The notes beneath the pieces were generated by a model. It was given only the letters and a program-made list of their open reading frames with translations, searched no databases and had not been told where the DNA came from. Both the position numbers and the translations under genes were made by a program. This document shows, piece by piece, positions 26,353 through 34,946 of a DNA stretch of 64,000 nucleotides. The stretch's first letter is position 1. Every line of letters begins with the position of its first letter. This stretch comes from SIG437 sp045648985 (lineage in GTDB: Bacteria > Bacillota > Clostridia > UBA1381 > UBA9506), in NCBI GenBank assembly GCA_045648985.1, contig JAZROZ010000011.1, positions 1 through 64,000 on the forward strand, written 5' to 3'.

Positions 26353-27471
26353 TTACAAAACCGCTTTTGAATTGGCAAACTTTTCAGCTTTTTCGAGCTC
26401 TTGTCTGATTTTTATATTTTGCGGACAGTTGCTCTCGCATTTTCCGCATTTGATACAATCAGCCATATTGTCTATATATGGACTAAGCTTTCCTTTTGCT
26501 TCACTTTTTGAGATTTTAGCACCCAAAAAGCTGTTGTAAACAGAAAAAATTTCAGATATGGGGATGTCTTTAGGACAAACCTCTTTGCAGTAATTACATT
26601 TGGTGCACGGAATTTGTTTTATCTTTCTTATTGTCTTGCGCACCTCGTCAAAAACTTCAAATTCATTTTTTTGTATCGGCTTAAAGTTTTTGAAGGTATT
26701 TATGTTATCGTTCATCATAGCCATATTGCCCATACCTGAAAGTACCATAAACACTTCAGGATAACTTGCCGCATATCTAAGAGCAAAGGAAGCCTTGCTG
26801 CCATCACCTAAAGTACCGAGAATTTCTGCCGCTTCTTTTGGAATATCACTAAGCGCTCCGCCTTTAACAGGCTCCATTACAATAACCTTTTTACCATGTT
26901 TTACCGCAACATCATAACAAGCCTTGCTCTGCACGGTAGGGTCGTCATAATCAAGATAATTAAGCTGCAGCTGCACTACCTCCATATACGGCTGTTCGGT
27001 CAGAACCTTATCTAAAAATTCTGCTGTGTCATGAAATGACATCCCGATATGATTTATCTTTCCCTGTTCTTTTAATTTTTTACTAATTTCAAACGTGTTG
27101 CACCTTTTATGTTTTTCGTAACTGTCTTTTGTGACACAGTGAAAAAGATAAAAGTCAAAATACTCTACCCCTGAGCATTTAAGTTGCTTTTCAAAAAGCG
27201 GAATAACATCTTCCTCTTTTTCAAAACACCAGTATGAAATTTTGTCTGCAAGGACAAAATCTTCTCTTTTATATCTTGCCGATAAGCAATCACGAATTGC
27301 CGTCTCGCTTTTACCTTCAATATAGCCATGCGCGGTATCAAAATAGTTAAAGCCCGCATCCATAAAAGCATCTATCATACGGCAGAACTCTTTTTTGTCA
27401 ACCTCTTTATCAATCATCGGCAGACGCATACATCCAAACCCGAGATTTCCTTTGATTTTATCAAAAAACAT
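26353..27471 (-). CDS. Aldo/keto reductase with C-terminal 4Fe-4S domain
   Basis: A 372-residue fusion-type oxidoreductase of the YhhX-like AKR-ferredoxin group. The AKR barrel (about 1-280) has the Asp-Tyr pair in FDTAHGYIEGKSE, Lys in VLADKIS and His in LFHCVTKDS. The C-terminal part has two 4Fe-4S motifs, CTKCNYCKEVCPKDIP and CIKCGKCESNCPQN. The substrate is unknown; the clusters suggest ferredoxin-linked electron transfer in an anaerobe. A good sigma-A promoter lies upstream. Confidence 0.88.
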   Translation of the reverse strand: MFFDKIKGNLGFGCMRLPMIDKEVDKKEFCRMIDAFMDAGFNYFDTAHGYIEGKSETAIRDCLSARYKREDFVLADKISYWCFEKEEDVIPLFEKQLKCSGVEYFDFYLFHCVTKDSYEKHKRCNTFEISKKLKEQGKINHIGMSFHDTAEFLDKVLTEQPYMEVVQLQLNYLDYDDPTVQSKACYDVAVKHGKKVIVMEPVKGGALSDIPKEAAEILGTLGDGSKASFALRYAASYPEVFMVLSGMGNMAMMNDNINTFKNFKPIQKNEFEVFDEVRKTIRKIKQIPCTKCNYCKEVCPKDIPISEIFSVYNSFLGAKISKSEAKGKLSPYIDNMADCIKCGKCESNCPQNIKIRQELEKAEKFANSKAVL

Positions 27472-27516
27472 ACAAAATCATGTCCTTTATGCAAAGATTT
27501 AAAAACTTATATAACA

Positions 27517-27545
27517 ATTATAGTACAACAAGAAATAAAAATCAA
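27517..27545 (-). promoter_or_regulatory. Sigma-A promoter of the aldo/keto reductase-nnr-alr-mazEF run
   Basis: Minus strand: -35 TTGATT (27540-27545), 17-bp spacer, -10 TATAAT (27517-27522), 46 bp before the aldo/keto reductase start. Confidence 0.75.
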
Positions 27546-27563
27546 GTAAAGCATTTTTTCTAT

Positions 27564-27593
27564 GCATATTTTTTTGTTTTTATAGAAAAAATA
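27564..27593 (+). promoter_or_regulatory. Possible forespore (sigma-F/G type) promoter of sleB
   Basis: GCATA (27564-27568), a 15-bp spacer and AGAAAAAATA (27584-27593), 36 bp before the sleB start. It has the same spacing and -10 pattern as the element before spoVAE. In Bacillus sleB is sigma-G dependent. Confidence 0.5.
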
Positions 27594-27629
27594 TTCTAAA
27601 ATTCACTTAAATCAGAAAGGTTTGATTAT

Positions 27630-28094
27630 ATGAAAAGAAAACTATTTTTAACCCTGCTTCTATTTCTTTTTACCCTGTCATCAATAAGCATTTATATTGA
27701 CGAAAAACCTGACAAAACATATGCTGCATCAAACTGGGCAAGAGATGTTCAGCTTTTAGCAAGATGCGTAAACGGCGAGGCGCGCGGTGAATCCTATGAA
27801 GGTCAGGTGGCAGTTGCCGCCGTTATATTAAACCGTGTTGAGCATCCGTCATTTCCCAATACAATAGCAGGTGTAATATACCAGCCGGGAGCATTTACAG
27901 CAACAGTTGACGGACAGATTGATGTCCCGATTGACACAAACTCCACAATATATAAAGCCTGTAGCGATGCCATGAACGGATGGGACCCGTCAGGAGGTGC
28001 AATTTATTACTATAATCCCGCCAAAACCACAAATAAGTGGATATATTCGCGCACAGTTGTCAGGGTAATAGGAAACCACACCTTTGCAATATAA
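27630..28094 (+). CDS. sleB: Spore cortex-lytic enzyme SleB (catalytic-domain type)
   Basis: SleB is a lytic transglycosylase that degrades spore cortex during germination. The 154-residue protein has a signal peptide (about 1-31, ending TYA-AS) and then only the hydrolase-2 catalytic domain. The motifs LARCVNGEARGESYEGQVAV, with the catalytic Glu, and AAVILNRVEHPSFPNT are visible. The usual N-terminal peptidoglycan-binding domain of Bacillus SleB is absent, giving the short form seen in Clostridia. It lies upstream of ypeB, its usual partner. Confidence 0.92.
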   Translation: MKRKLFLTLLLFLFTLSSISIYIDEKPDKTYAASNWARDVQLLARCVNGEARGESYEGQVAVAAVILNRVEHPSFPNTIAGVIYQPGAFTATVDGQIDVPIDTNSTIYKACSDAMNGWDPSGGAIYYYNPAKTTNKWIYSRTVVRVIGNHTFAI

Positions 28095-28116
28095 CTCACA
28101 AGGTTAGGAGGTACGT

Positions 28117-29478
28117 ATGGAAAGTTCATATAAAAAATTAAAAAGGTCACGCACAATCATCTGCGCTTTGTCTGTTGTTTCTCTGTTTTTATTGACAGGA
28201 ATGATTTATCAGACAGCATCAGCAAAATCGCTTTCACAGCAGGCAGAAAATCGATATATGTCTGCATTTTCCGACCTTTGCGACTATTTAGATGACATTG
28301 ACGTATTGATTAAAAAGACAATGCTTGCACAAAGTCCAAAACAGATTGCATCGCTTTCATCACAGCTTTATATGCAGTCTGCATCAGCAAAAATGTGTTT
28401 ATCTCAGCTTCCGCTATCTGATGTAAACTTAGAAAAAACTTCAAAATTTTTAGTTCAGGCAGGTGACTATGCCTCATCTCTTTCTGCAAAGACAACAGAC
28501 GGAGAGGAACTTTCAGATAAGGAATTTGAAAACCTTTCTACTCTTTCTTCATATGCTGAAAAAATCAGTCTGGCATTAGAGGATACAAGAGAAAAAATCT
28601 ACAATGGTAAGTTTTCTTTTGTGGAAACAAAAAATATGGTCGCCCGCGCTGAAGATAACGAAGAAGAATCATTTTCAGGAGATTTTTCTCAGCTTGAAAA
28701 TGAGTTTACAGAATATCCTGCTTTAATCTACGACGGACCTTTTTCTGACCATATAAACACTTATGAATCATCGTTTTTAAAGTTCAAAGGTCAGGTAACA
28801 GACTCTATGGCACTAAAAGCCGCTACTGAAATTTTAGGAAAAGACCGTGCGGACGGACTTGTTTTAGAAGATGAGGGCGGTGGTGCAATAGAAACATATA
28901 TTTTCAAAAAGGAAACTGATGAAAAATCACTTTCTGTTGCCATTACAAAACAGGGCGCACGTCTTTTGTGGATGCTTGATAACAGAGCGGTACAAGACGA
29001 AAAAAAATCAATCGAAGAGGCGCAAAGCTTGGCCAAAGACTTTTTGATAAAAGCAGGCTTTGACAGTATGAAAGAAAGCTACTTTGACAAAAGCGGAAAC
29101 GTTGCTACTCTAAATTTTGCCTACTCACAAAACGGCATAACAGTATATCCTGACCTAGTGAAAGTCAAGGTAGCACTTGATAATGGTGAGATTTTAGGAA
29201 TAGAGGCAAATGGCTATCTTATGAATCATTCAAAAAGAGAAATACCAACTGATATCATAGACAAAAATCAGGCGAAAGAACGTGTTAAAAAACACCTTAA
29301 TGTGAGCAATATTTCTCTTGCCATCATACCGCGTTTAGATGGCAGTGAGGTTTTGTGCTATGAGCTAAAGGGTGAATTTTCTGACAGAAATTTTCTCATT
29401 TATATAAACGCACAAACAGGAGAAGATGAAAGAATTTTAATGTTAGAGGAATCTCCCGATGGAATATTGACAGTTTGA
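28117..29478 (+). CDS. ypeB: Germination protein YpeB
   Basis: YpeB is needed for stability or assembly of SleB in the spore. The 453-residue protein has an N-terminal membrane anchor (about 15-36). An alpha-helical middle and PepSY-type repeats in the C-terminal half follow (regions near 225-275, 300-360 and 390-440). A strong AGGAGG site precedes the ATG, which comes 22 nt after sleB, so the two are cotranscribed as in Bacillus. Confidence 0.92.
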   Translation: MESSYKKLKRSRTIICALSVVSLFLLTGMIYQTASAKSLSQQAENRYMSAFSDLCDYLDDIDVLIKKTMLAQSPKQIASLSSQLYMQSASAKMCLSQLPLSDVNLEKTSKFLVQAGDYASSLSAKTTDGEELSDKEFENLSTLSSYAEKISLALEDTREKIYNGKFSFVETKNMVARAEDNEEESFSGDFSQLENEFTEYPALIYDGPFSDHINTYESSFLKFKGQVTDSMALKAATEILGKDRADGLVLEDEGGGAIETYIFKKETDEKSLSVAITKQGARLLWMLDNRAVQDEKKSIEEAQSLAKDFLIKAGFDSMKESYFDKSGNVATLNFAYSQNGITVYPDLVKVKVALDNGEILGIEANGYLMNHSKREIPTDIIDKNQAKERVKKHLNVSNISLAIIPRLDGSEVLCYELKGEFSDRNFLIYINAQTGEDERILMLEESPDGILTV

Positions 29479-29526
29479 AATCATATATTTAACTATATAC
29501 TTTATTAACCAAAAGGATGTAGTTAT

Positions 29527-30291
29527 ATGAAAATTTTTCTTTTGAGCAAACGTGGAGTTTATGTTTATCTGTCTTTGTTTGTTTTGGCTTTTTCTATAAT
29601 GATTTTTGCCTCAAACGATTCAAAAACAGTTTCTACTGCCCCGACAGATAAGCTTCTTCCCATTTATTGTGTTGACCGTGGCGAAGAAAAAATATGTTCG
29701 CTTACTTTTGACGCAGCTTGGGACGACTCCGACACAGACAGATTAATTGAAATCTTAAATAAGTATGAAGCAAAAGCTACTTTCTTCTTAGTGGGTACGT
29801 GGTCAGAAAAATATGCTGAGTCGGTTAAGAAATTTGCAGACGCAGGTCACGAAATCGCAAACCATTCTGACACCCATCCCCACATTACAAATCTCTCGGA
29901 ACAGAAAATTACAGAAGAAATAAATGCCTGCGACGAAAAGATTAAGGCAATAACAGGCATAAAACCAACACTTTTCAGAGGACCTTATGGTGAATACAAC
30001 AATACTGTAATAGAAGCATCCGAAAAAACAGGACACAAAGTAATCCAGTGGGATGTTGATAGCCTAGATTGGAAAGAGCTAAGTAAAGAAGACATCGCAA
30101 CCCGTGTACTTTCAAGAGTTAAACCAGGCTCAATTATGCTCTTCCACAACGGAGTTCAGAACACTCCTGATGCTTTGGAGATAATCTTAAAAAAACTAAA
30201 AGATGACGGTTTTAGAGTTGTTACTGCATCAGAGCTTATATACGACGACAACTACACAATAGACCATACAGGAAAGCAGATAAAAAACTAA
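29527..30291 (+). CDS. pdaB: Polysaccharide deacetylase, PdaB-like
   Basis: A 254-residue NodB-domain deacetylase acting on peptidoglycan, with an N-terminal membrane segment (about 10-28). Motif 1 is LTFDAAWDDSD, where the second Asp position suggests the metal site. Motif 2 is HEIANHSDTHPH, and the substrate motif is FRGPYGEYN. Later motifs are WDVDSLDW and IMLFHNG. In Bacillus PdaB is required for spore cortex stability. It lies 48 nt after ypeB, so it may join the operon or have its own promoter. Confidence 0.85.
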   Translation: MKIFLLSKRGVYVYLSLFVLAFSIMIFASNDSKTVSTAPTDKLLPIYCVDRGEEKICSLTFDAAWDDSDTDRLIEILNKYEAKATFFLVGTWSEKYAESVKKFADAGHEIANHSDTHPHITNLSEQKITEEINACDEKIKAITGIKPTLFRGPYGEYNNTVIEASEKTGHKVIQWDVDSLDWKELSKEDIATRVLSRVKPGSIMLFHNGVQNTPDALEIILKKLKDDGFRVVTASELIYDDNYTIDHTGKQIKN

Positions 30292-30332
30292 AAAATCGAC
30301 ATTTAAAAACTCCAGACCACAAAAATTAAGAA

Positions 30333-30368
30333 AGGGAATGTTTAAAAATCACTTTTTAAACATTCCCT
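30333..30368. terminator. Bidirectional terminator
   Basis: Perfect 16-bp stem (30333-30348 with 30353-30368) with a 4-nt loop and T-runs on the outside. It ends both the germination cluster and the pnp-nadE operon, which converge here. Confidence 0.88.
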
Positions 30369-30373
30369 GTTTT

Positions 30374-31108
30374 TTATTCCATTTCGCCGTATCTTTTAGG
30401 AACTGTTCTTTTATGAGCCGTTCTTTTATAGATGCGCGCAAGTTTCTCTTTTGTTTCTTCCTCGCCCTTTCCGCAAAGAATGAAATCATCAATCTCATCG
30501 TAGGTAAAGCCCATTTCTTTTTCATCTGTCTGTCCTTCATAAAGACCTGCAGACGGAGCTTTTTCTATAATAGACTTAGGAGCATTCAAATACCTCAAAA
30601 ACTCATACACTTCACGCACAGTAAGGTCTGATATTGGATTTAAATCATATCCGCCATCGCCCCATTTTGTGAAATATCCCATAAACATTTCACTTCTGTT
30701 GCCTGTTCCCAGCACCAAATAGCCTTTCGTTTGTGCTATCGCGTAAAGAGTTGTCATTCTAAGACGCGGAGCAATATTTTTTAAACTGTCAGCAGATATA
30801 TTCTCACTCTTTTCAATAGCCTCTTCTAAGCTTGAACGAGTCTTTGAGATATCAACTGTAATCTGCTCTATTCCATACTGCTCTCCGGCTTTTTTAGCAT
30901 CCTCCGTGTCCTGGCCATAGTTCACGTTTGAATGGCATGGCATAATGACACCTAAAACATTATCGCAGGCTTTTTTAGCGATGATGGCAGCGAGCGTACA
31001 GTCCTTTCCACCGCTATTTCCATAAATAATACCTTTTGCACCGCTTTCTTTTAGGGCATCCTGTATGAATTTAACTCTATTTTCAAGTTCTGTTTTATAA
31101 TCTCTCAT
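30374..31108 (-). CDS. nadE: NH3-dependent NAD+ synthetase
   Basis: NadE converts deamido-NAD to NAD with ammonia and ATP. The 244-residue protein lacks a glutaminase domain. The ATP-pyrophosphatase P-loop is SGGKDCTLAA, where the usual Ser of SGGxDS is Cys. Other motifs are APRLRMTTLYAIAQ, LGTGNRSEMFMGYFTKWGDG and DLNPISDLTV. It is last in the pnp operon and ends in the terminator shared with the opposite strand. Confidence 0.93.
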   Translation of the reverse strand: MRDYKTELENRVKFIQDALKESGAKGIIYGNSGGKDCTLAAIIAKKACDNVLGVIMPCHSNVNYGQDTEDAKKAGEQYGIEQITVDISKTRSSLEEAIEKSENISADSLKNIAPRLRMTTLYAIAQTKGYLVLGTGNRSEMFMGYFTKWGDGGYDLNPISDLTVREVYEFLRYLNAPKSIIEKAPSAGLYEGQTDEKEMGFTYDEIDDFILCGKGEEETKEKLARIYKRTAHKRTVPKRYGEME

Positions 31109-31123
31109 TTTTTTGCCTTTCTG

Positions 31124-31321
31124 TTAGAACAGATTTGAAATTATAATACCATGTGCTTCTGCAAGCTCTGATTCTGGCACTAATATCTCAAAGCAACCTA
31201 TTTTTTCATTATCACTTTGGTTTACGGAACGTATTTTAACAAGGATGCCTGCTCCTTCAAGAAAATCGCGTATTTTTTCTGCCTGTGCTTTCGTCTGCGC
31301 AACGTATGCAACCATCCACAT
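31124..31321 (-). CDS. Small conserved protein, DUF2007-like
   Basis: A 65-residue protein beginning MWMVAYVAQTKAQAEKIRDF and predicted as a small alpha/beta fold with an N-terminal strand. It resembles DUF2007-type putative signal-transducing proteins. There are no catalytic residues. It lies 16 nt after thrS and 15 nt before nadE, behind an AAGGGG site. Function is unknown. Confidence 0.65.
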   Translation of the reverse strand: MWMVAYVAQTKAQAEKIRDFLEGAGILVKIRSVNQSDNEKIGCFEILVPESELAEAHGIIISNLF

Positions 31322-31337
31322 AATTTACATCCCCTTT

Positions 31338-33275
31338 TTATTTTCTTCTTTCTTTGATTTCAGCCACGACAGACGCGATAAATTCGTCTTTTGACACCTG
31401 ACCTAAATCGCCCTCTTTTCTTGAACGTACGCTTACTGTATTTTCATCACGTTCCCTGTCACCGATGATGAGCATATAAGGTGTTTTTTCAAGCTGAGCT
31501 TCACGGATTTTGTAACCAATTTTCTCATTTCTTAAGTCAACTTCAACCTTCACACCGGCTTCCATAAGCTCTTTTTTGAGTGCCTTAGCATATTCAAAAT
31601 GAGCGTCAGCGATAGGAAGAATCTTAACCTGAGTCGGCATAAGCCATGTAGGAAGTGCACCTGCATATTTTTCAATTAAGAGTGCGAGTGTCCTTTCATA
31701 GCAACCGAGTGATGTTCTGTGGATAACGTAAGGATATTTCTTAGTTCCGTCAGAATCAACATATTCCATACCAAAACGTTCTGCGAGCTGGAAGTCAATC
31801 TGAATTGTTACTAATGTATCTTCTTTTCCGTGAACGTTCTTTATCTGGATATCGAGCTTAGGACCATAGAATGCGGCTTCGCCTGCCTCTTCTGTATAGT
31901 CAATCTTTAAGTCATCTAAGATTTCTCTCATTCTGTCCTGAACGTTTTCCCATTCCTCTGCGCTACCGATATATTTCTCCTTATCATTTTCATCCCATTT
32001 TGAGAATCTGTAACTAACATCTTCATCAAGACCTAATGTTTCAAGCATATATTTTGCAAGCTCTAAGCATCCTGCAAACTCTTCTTCTAACTGGTCAGGA
32101 CGGCAAGCTAAGTGACCCTCTGAAATAGTGAACTGACGTACACGGATGAGTCCATGCATTTCACCTGATGCTTCATTTCTAAAAAGTGTTGACGTTTCAC
32201 CATAGCGAAGTGGCAAATCACGATAGCTTCTCATTTTTGTGAGATATGCCTGGAACTGGAAAGGACAAGTCATAGGACGGAGTGCAAAAACTTCACCCTC
32301 TGCATCAGGGTCACCCATAACAAACATACCATCACGGTAATGGTCCCAGTGTCCTGAAATTTTATATAAATCCCTTTTTGCCATAAATGGAGTTTTTGTT
32401 AAGAGATATCCTCTCTTTTCTTCTTCGTCTTCTACAAAGCGCTGAAGTGTCTGAATTATTCTTGCACCCTTGGGAAGCATAATCGGAAGTCCCTGACCTA
32501 TAACTTCAGATGTTGTGAAGTATTCAAGCTCTCTGCCTATTTTGTTATGGTCTCTTTTCTTAGCTTCTTCAACAGCGGTGAGGTACTCTTCCATATCGCT
32601 CTTTTTTGTAAATGCAGTACCATATATTCTCTGGAGCATCTTGTTCTTTTCGCTTCCTCTCCAGTATGCACCTGCAACACTTGTGAGCTTGAATGCTTTT
32701 ACTTTGCCCGTTGACGGCACGTGAGGTCCTGCACAAAGCTCTGTAAATTCACCCTGTTTATAGAATGAAACTTCTTCTCCTTCTGGAAGCTCAGAAATAA
32801 GCTCCACTTTATATTTTTCGCCTTTTTCTTCAAAATATTTAAGCGCTTCTTCTCTTTCCATTGTAAATCTTTCAATTGCAAGGTTTTCTTTTACGATTTT
32901 TTTCATTTCATCTTCAAGCTTTGTTAAGATTTCAGGTGTAAATGATGTTTCGCAGTCAAAATCATAATAAAAACCGTTATCTATTGCAGGACCGATTGCT
33001 AAGAGCGCTGTAGGATATAGTCTTTTAACTGCCTGAGCTAAAATGTGTGATGCGCTGTGACGAAGCGCATTTTTGCCCTCTACCGCATCAAATGTGAGAA
33101 TTTCCAAAGTCACATCTTTATCAATAACGTATGAAAGGTCTGTAGCCTTTCCATCAACCTTAGCACAAAGCGCAACACGTGCTAAACCCTCGCTTATGCT
33201 CTCTGCAACTTCCATAACAGTTTTCGGCTCATTAAATTCAATCTGAGAATTGTCCTTTAATGTTATTTTATACAT
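31338..33275 (-). CDS. thrS: Threonyl-tRNA synthetase
   Basis: ThrRS charges tRNA-Thr and edits Ser-tRNA-Thr. The 645 residues comprise a TGS domain (about 1-63), an editing domain with HSASHILAQAVKRLYP, the class II core and an anticodon domain. Zinc ligands lie in MTCPFQF, HGLIRVRQFTISEGH and VIHRTSLGC. The core differs from the E. coli MNCPxH type but is the form I know from Clostridia. No T-box is seen upstream, which is unusual for Firmicutes thrS. It lies 7 nt after the radical SAM gene. Confidence 0.95.
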   Translation of the reverse strand: MYKITLKDNSQIEFNEPKTVMEVAESISEGLARVALCAKVDGKATDLSYVIDKDVTLEILTFDAVEGKNALRHSASHILAQAVKRLYPTALLAIGPAIDNGFYYDFDCETSFTPEILTKLEDEMKKIVKENLAIERFTMEREEALKYFEEKGEKYKVELISELPEGEEVSFYKQGEFTELCAGPHVPSTGKVKAFKLTSVAGAYWRGSEKNKMLQRIYGTAFTKKSDMEEYLTAVEEAKKRDHNKIGRELEYFTTSEVIGQGLPIMLPKGARIIQTLQRFVEDEEEKRGYLLTKTPFMAKRDLYKISGHWDHYRDGMFVMGDPDAEGEVFALRPMTCPFQFQAYLTKMRSYRDLPLRYGETSTLFRNEASGEMHGLIRVRQFTISEGHLACRPDQLEEEFAGCLELAKYMLETLGLDEDVSYRFSKWDENDKEKYIGSAEEWENVQDRMREILDDLKIDYTEEAGEAAFYGPKLDIQIKNVHGKEDTLVTIQIDFQLAERFGMEYVDSDGTKKYPYVIHRTSLGCYERTLALLIEKYAGALPTWLMPTQVKILPIADAHFEYAKALKKELMEAGVKVEVDLRNEKIGYKIREAQLEKTPYMLIIGDRERDENTVSVRSRKEGDLGQVSKDEFIASVVAEIKERRK

Positions 33276-33282
33276 AAATCAA

Positions 33283-34896
33283 TCATCCTTTCGGCATATC
33301 TTCCGTTATGTCATAATATTTATTCTTTATATAATCAAAAACATAAATTCTTTCGCCCACCTCATAAAACCTTAGCTTTTTATAAAGCTGTACAGGTAAT
33401 ATATCCTTGTGGTCTACAAAATATTTGTTTACATTATCTCTGATTTTTAAAAATTCAAAGGCTCTTTCCTTTAAATCAGCTGCACTCTTCATAAAGCTTA
33501 AATTATCACGATACACACTGCAATAATCTATAATCAAAGCTTTTGTTATCTTTTCATCTTTTAAGGTGATATCACAATAATCCTTTAGAATTTCAAACTG
33601 CTCTTTTTTTGAAACAGATGCCTTAGTTCTTTCGTCAAAATATGCTCCAAGTCCGTCAAAGAAATCAAAAGGATTATCTTTAAAATACGTCTTTAAAACA
33701 TATTTCATCGTTTTCTTAAATGAGCCACTGTTATAATACTTTTCCAAGACATTTTCAACCGTTTTTAAACGAAGCAAATCGAAATAACTCATTTTGTCAG
33801 ATGATATAACTTCATATGGTGGGAAACTGGAAAACTTACTTTTTTCAGCATTTAATGAAGCGCCCTTTAGCTTTTTTAAAAACCCAAGCTGCAAAACGTG
33901 TGGGTAAAGACCAAGTACATCATTAAATGACTTTATAAATATTTCCATACTTTCGCCGGGCAGACCTGCAATCAAATCAAGATGAACGTGAACATTTCCG
34001 TTTCTCATTAATTGGCTGACAACATATTTTAGCTTATCGAAATCAGCAGTTCTGTTAATTCCTGATAGTGTATCTTTATCTGTGCTCTGCACTCCTATTT
34101 CTACCTGAAACATATCTTTCGGGGCAATAGCCAAGCTCTCTAAAAGCTCGTCTGTCATTATCTCAGCTTTTATCTCAAAATGAAATGTCGTATTTTTTGC
34201 TTTTGTTTTGATAAACTCTATAATCTCTAAAGCTCTTTTTTTGTCTGAGTTAAATGTCCTGTCAACGAATTTGACAAGTCCTACTTCGTTATCAATAAAA
34301 ATTTCAAGTTCATTCTTTACGCGCTCTAAATCTAAATATCTCACTTTACCGTGTGCACCTGACAAGCAAAATGCACATCTGTATGGACATCCGCGCGATG
34401 TTTCATAATATAAGATTTTTCCTTTATACTTACTTAAATCTTCGTTTATATATGGAAAAACAAGCTCATTCAAATCGGCAAAACTATCGCTTTTTATAAC
34501 TTGTCTCTTGCCGTCAAATGACGCCATCTTCTCAGTCAGCTCGTCTAAAAGCGGCTCACCCTCGCCGCAAACTATAAAATCAATATAGCTGTGCTTTTTT
34601 AGTATTTCTTCTGCATCGAAGCTCACTTCAGGGCCGCCAAGTGTAATTACAAGACTGCTGTCTGCCTTTTTCAACACCTCGCACAGCTTCAAAACATATT
34701 CAATATTCCATATATAGCAGGAAAAAAGAAGATTTTTAATACCGTTTTTTAATATATCCTTTAAAACTCTGTCCTGCTCATCATTTATTGAATATTCGCA
34801 AAATGAAGCATTGTACGGACAATTATTTTTAAGGTATCTTACTGCTAAATTTGTATGTACGTATTTTGCATTAACCGCTATGAATAAAAATGACAA
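33283..34896 (-). CDS. B12-binding radical SAM protein (DUF4080 type)
   Basis: A protein of about 537 residues with an N-terminal cobalamin-binding-like domain that begins SFLFIAVNAKYVHTNLAVRY. A radical SAM domain with CPYRCAFC (CxxxCxxC, three Cys for the 4Fe-4S cluster) near 190 follows. The C-terminal DUF4080 region is the third part. The reaction and substrate are not known. The TTG at 34896 aligns with the usual start of this family. A longer start at 34950 would overlap pnp and be translated through a strong hairpin. It lies between pnp and thrS. Confidence 0.82.
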   Translation of the reverse strand: MSFLFIAVNAKYVHTNLAVRYLKNNCPYNASFCEYSINDEQDRVLKDILKNGIKNLLFSCYIWNIEYVLKLCEVLKKADSSLVITLGGPEVSFDAEEILKKHSYIDFIVCGEGEPLLDELTEKMASFDGKRQVIKSDSFADLNELVFPYINEDLSKYKGKILYYETSRGCPYRCAFCLSGAHGKVRYLDLERVKNELEIFIDNEVGLVKFVDRTFNSDKKRALEIIEFIKTKAKNTTFHFEIKAEIMTDELLESLAIAPKDMFQVEIGVQSTDKDTLSGINRTADFDKLKYVVSQLMRNGNVHVHLDLIAGLPGESMEIFIKSFNDVLGLYPHVLQLGFLKKLKGASLNAEKSKFSSFPPYEVISSDKMSYFDLLRLKTVENVLEKYYNSGSFKKTMKYVLKTYFKDNPFDFFDGLGAYFDERTKASVSKKEQFEILKDYCDITLKDEKITKALIIDYCSVYRDNLSFMKSAADLKERAFEFLKIRDNVNKYFVDHKDILPVQLYKKLRFYEVGERIYVFDYIKNKYYDITEDMPKG

Positions 34897-34899
34897 ATC

Positions 34900-34928
34900 C
34901 CGCACGGGAAAATCTTTTTCCCGTGCGG
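34900..34928 (-). terminator. Strong hairpin after pnp, possibly an attenuating terminator
   Basis: Perfect 13-bp stem (34900-34912 with 34916-34928), loop of 3 nt, 18 nt after the pnp stop on the minus strand. A weak T-rich tract follows. It also lies right before the likely radical SAM start, and its 3' arm holds the only purine-rich ribosome-site candidate. Confidence 0.65.
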
Positions 34929-34946
34929 CATTTTTAACTTCCGTTA

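Noticed and set aside
33276..33282. Possible Thr T-box for thrS
   Set aside because: Only 7 nt separate the radical SAM gene from thrS, so there is no room for a T-box, and no T-box sequence was seen near the operon start.
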